Below the pieces are notes generated by a model. That model was not told where the DNA came from. It saw only the letters and a list, made by a program, of their open reading frames with translations, and did not search any database. Both the position numbers and the translations under genes were made by a program. Of a stretch of DNA of 64,000 nt, positions 63,764-64,000 are shown piece after piece. The stretch comes from Magnetospirillum sp. (GTDB taxonomy: Bacteria; Pseudomonadota; Alphaproteobacteria; Rhodospirillales; Magnetospirillaceae), in contig JANQAI010000011.1 in NCBI GenBank assembly GCA_024707145.1, forward strand, positions 62,001-126,000, written 5' to 3'. Position 1 is the first letter of the stretch; each line of letters opens with the position of its first letter.

Positions 63764-63792
63764 TTTCGCTGTGCGAAACTATATTTCGCTGT
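63764..63792. promoter_or_regulatory. Palindrome and half-site between the CoA operon and the IclR gene
   Basis: TTTCGCTGTGCGAAA at 63764-63778 is a perfect 6-bp inverted repeat with a three-base spacer. TTTCGCTGT repeats at 63784-63792, and TTTTTCGCGAAGAAAAA at about 63838-63854 is another dyad. This arrangement fits operators of IclR-type regulators between divergent promoters. Confidence 0.6.
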
Positions 63793-63881
63793 ATTGACAG
63801 CCTCACCCTAATTCTGCGAGGATCAATTGGCAATCGCTTTTTCGCGAAGAAAAACGGCGAGAAAAATAACGGGAGATGTCC

Positions 63882-64000
63882 ATGGCCGGCATCGGCGATG
63901 TTGTTGATTCCGATGAGGAAGAATCGAAGGATCGCATGTTTGTCACCGCGCTTGCGCGGGGACTTGATGTCCTTAGGTCTTTCACGTCGGGAGAGGCTTT
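63882..64000 (+). CDS. IclR-family transcriptional regulator, 3'-truncated by window edge
   Basis: The visible 39 residues include DRMFVTALARGLDVLRSF, the start of the N-terminal winged helix of PcaR/PobR-type IclR regulators. GGGAG lies six bases before the ATG at 63882; an ATG at 63876 sits too close to it. Divergent from the CoA-ester operon, which it probably controls in response to an aromatic or dicarboxylic acid pathway intermediate. Confidence 0.75.
   Translation, partial: MAGIGDVVDSDEEESKDRMFVTALARGLDVLRSFTSGEA

Noticed and set aside
1..64000. CRISPR array or cas genes
   Set aside because: No regularly spaced short repeats and no Cas-like proteins were found on either strand.

Overview
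The window is GC-rich DNA of an alphaproteobacterium, most likely a Rhodospirillales member of the Magnetospirillum type. This is inferred from the conserved gene order hisG-hisD-UPF0262-phosphatase-infA-maf-rng-yacG, the overall codon style, and the lower aromatic-acid (glutaryl-CoA) pathway next to ETF genes. No 16S rRNA or magnetosome gene is present to prove it.

Layout. (1) 1-19961 is an accreted set of genomic islands at a tRNA-Thr(GGT) 3' end. Three 45-nt copies of the tRNA 3' half lie at 2887, 18354 and 19917, two of them beside a tyrosine integrase (1265-2677 and 16905-18143). The 15.4-kb island between the first two copies carries a type I restriction-modification cluster (hsdR, frameshifted, then hsdM and hsdS), a HEPN-type protein translationally coupled to hsdS, a DUF4747-like/membrane-protein pair reminiscent of phage RexA/RexB, a serine recombinase, a HigB/HigA-like toxin-antitoxin pair, and several orphan small genes. 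(2) 20168-24484 is accessory DNA with an HNH-type protein, two XRE regulators, small genes including a DUF2795 protein, a PQ-loop membrane protein, and a 56-aa ORF. (3) 24680-36869 is chromosomal backbone: a GMC oxidoreductase, a two-component system facing a small exported protein across a large inverted repeat, an SGNH hydrolase, hisG/hisD, infA, maf, rng, yacG, azlCD and tRNA-Phe. (4) 37080-53171 begins with a third integrase whose stop codon lies in a tRNA-fMet 3' fragment and ends with a truncated second copy of that integrase. Between them lie an IS remnant, a large TetR-headed minus-strand operon (HD-GYP, MlaE-, MlaF- and MlaD-like lipid transport, a PqiC-like lipoprotein, and a HlyD/RbbA/YhhJ efflux set), an MscS channel and a second TetR regulator. 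(5) 53156-64000 holds ETF-ubiquinone oxidoreductase, a chemoreceptor, etfA/etfB, a universal stress protein, and a glutaryl-CoA dehydrogenase-thiolase-hydroxyacyl-CoA dehydrogenase-enoyl-CoA hydratase operon facing an IclR-type regulator that runs off the right edge.

How the genes work together. Region 5 is a coherent route from glutaryl-CoA through crotonyl-CoA to two acetyl-CoA, with electrons passed through ETF and ETF-QO to quinone. Region 4 looks like envelope lipid transport and export controlled by TetR. Region 1 is a defence-type island. At least eight genes across the window, including ETF-QO, are broken by what look like single-base indels, several in homopolymer runs. This pattern fits uncorrected sequence errors at least as well as true gene decay, and every frameshift call should be read with that in mind.
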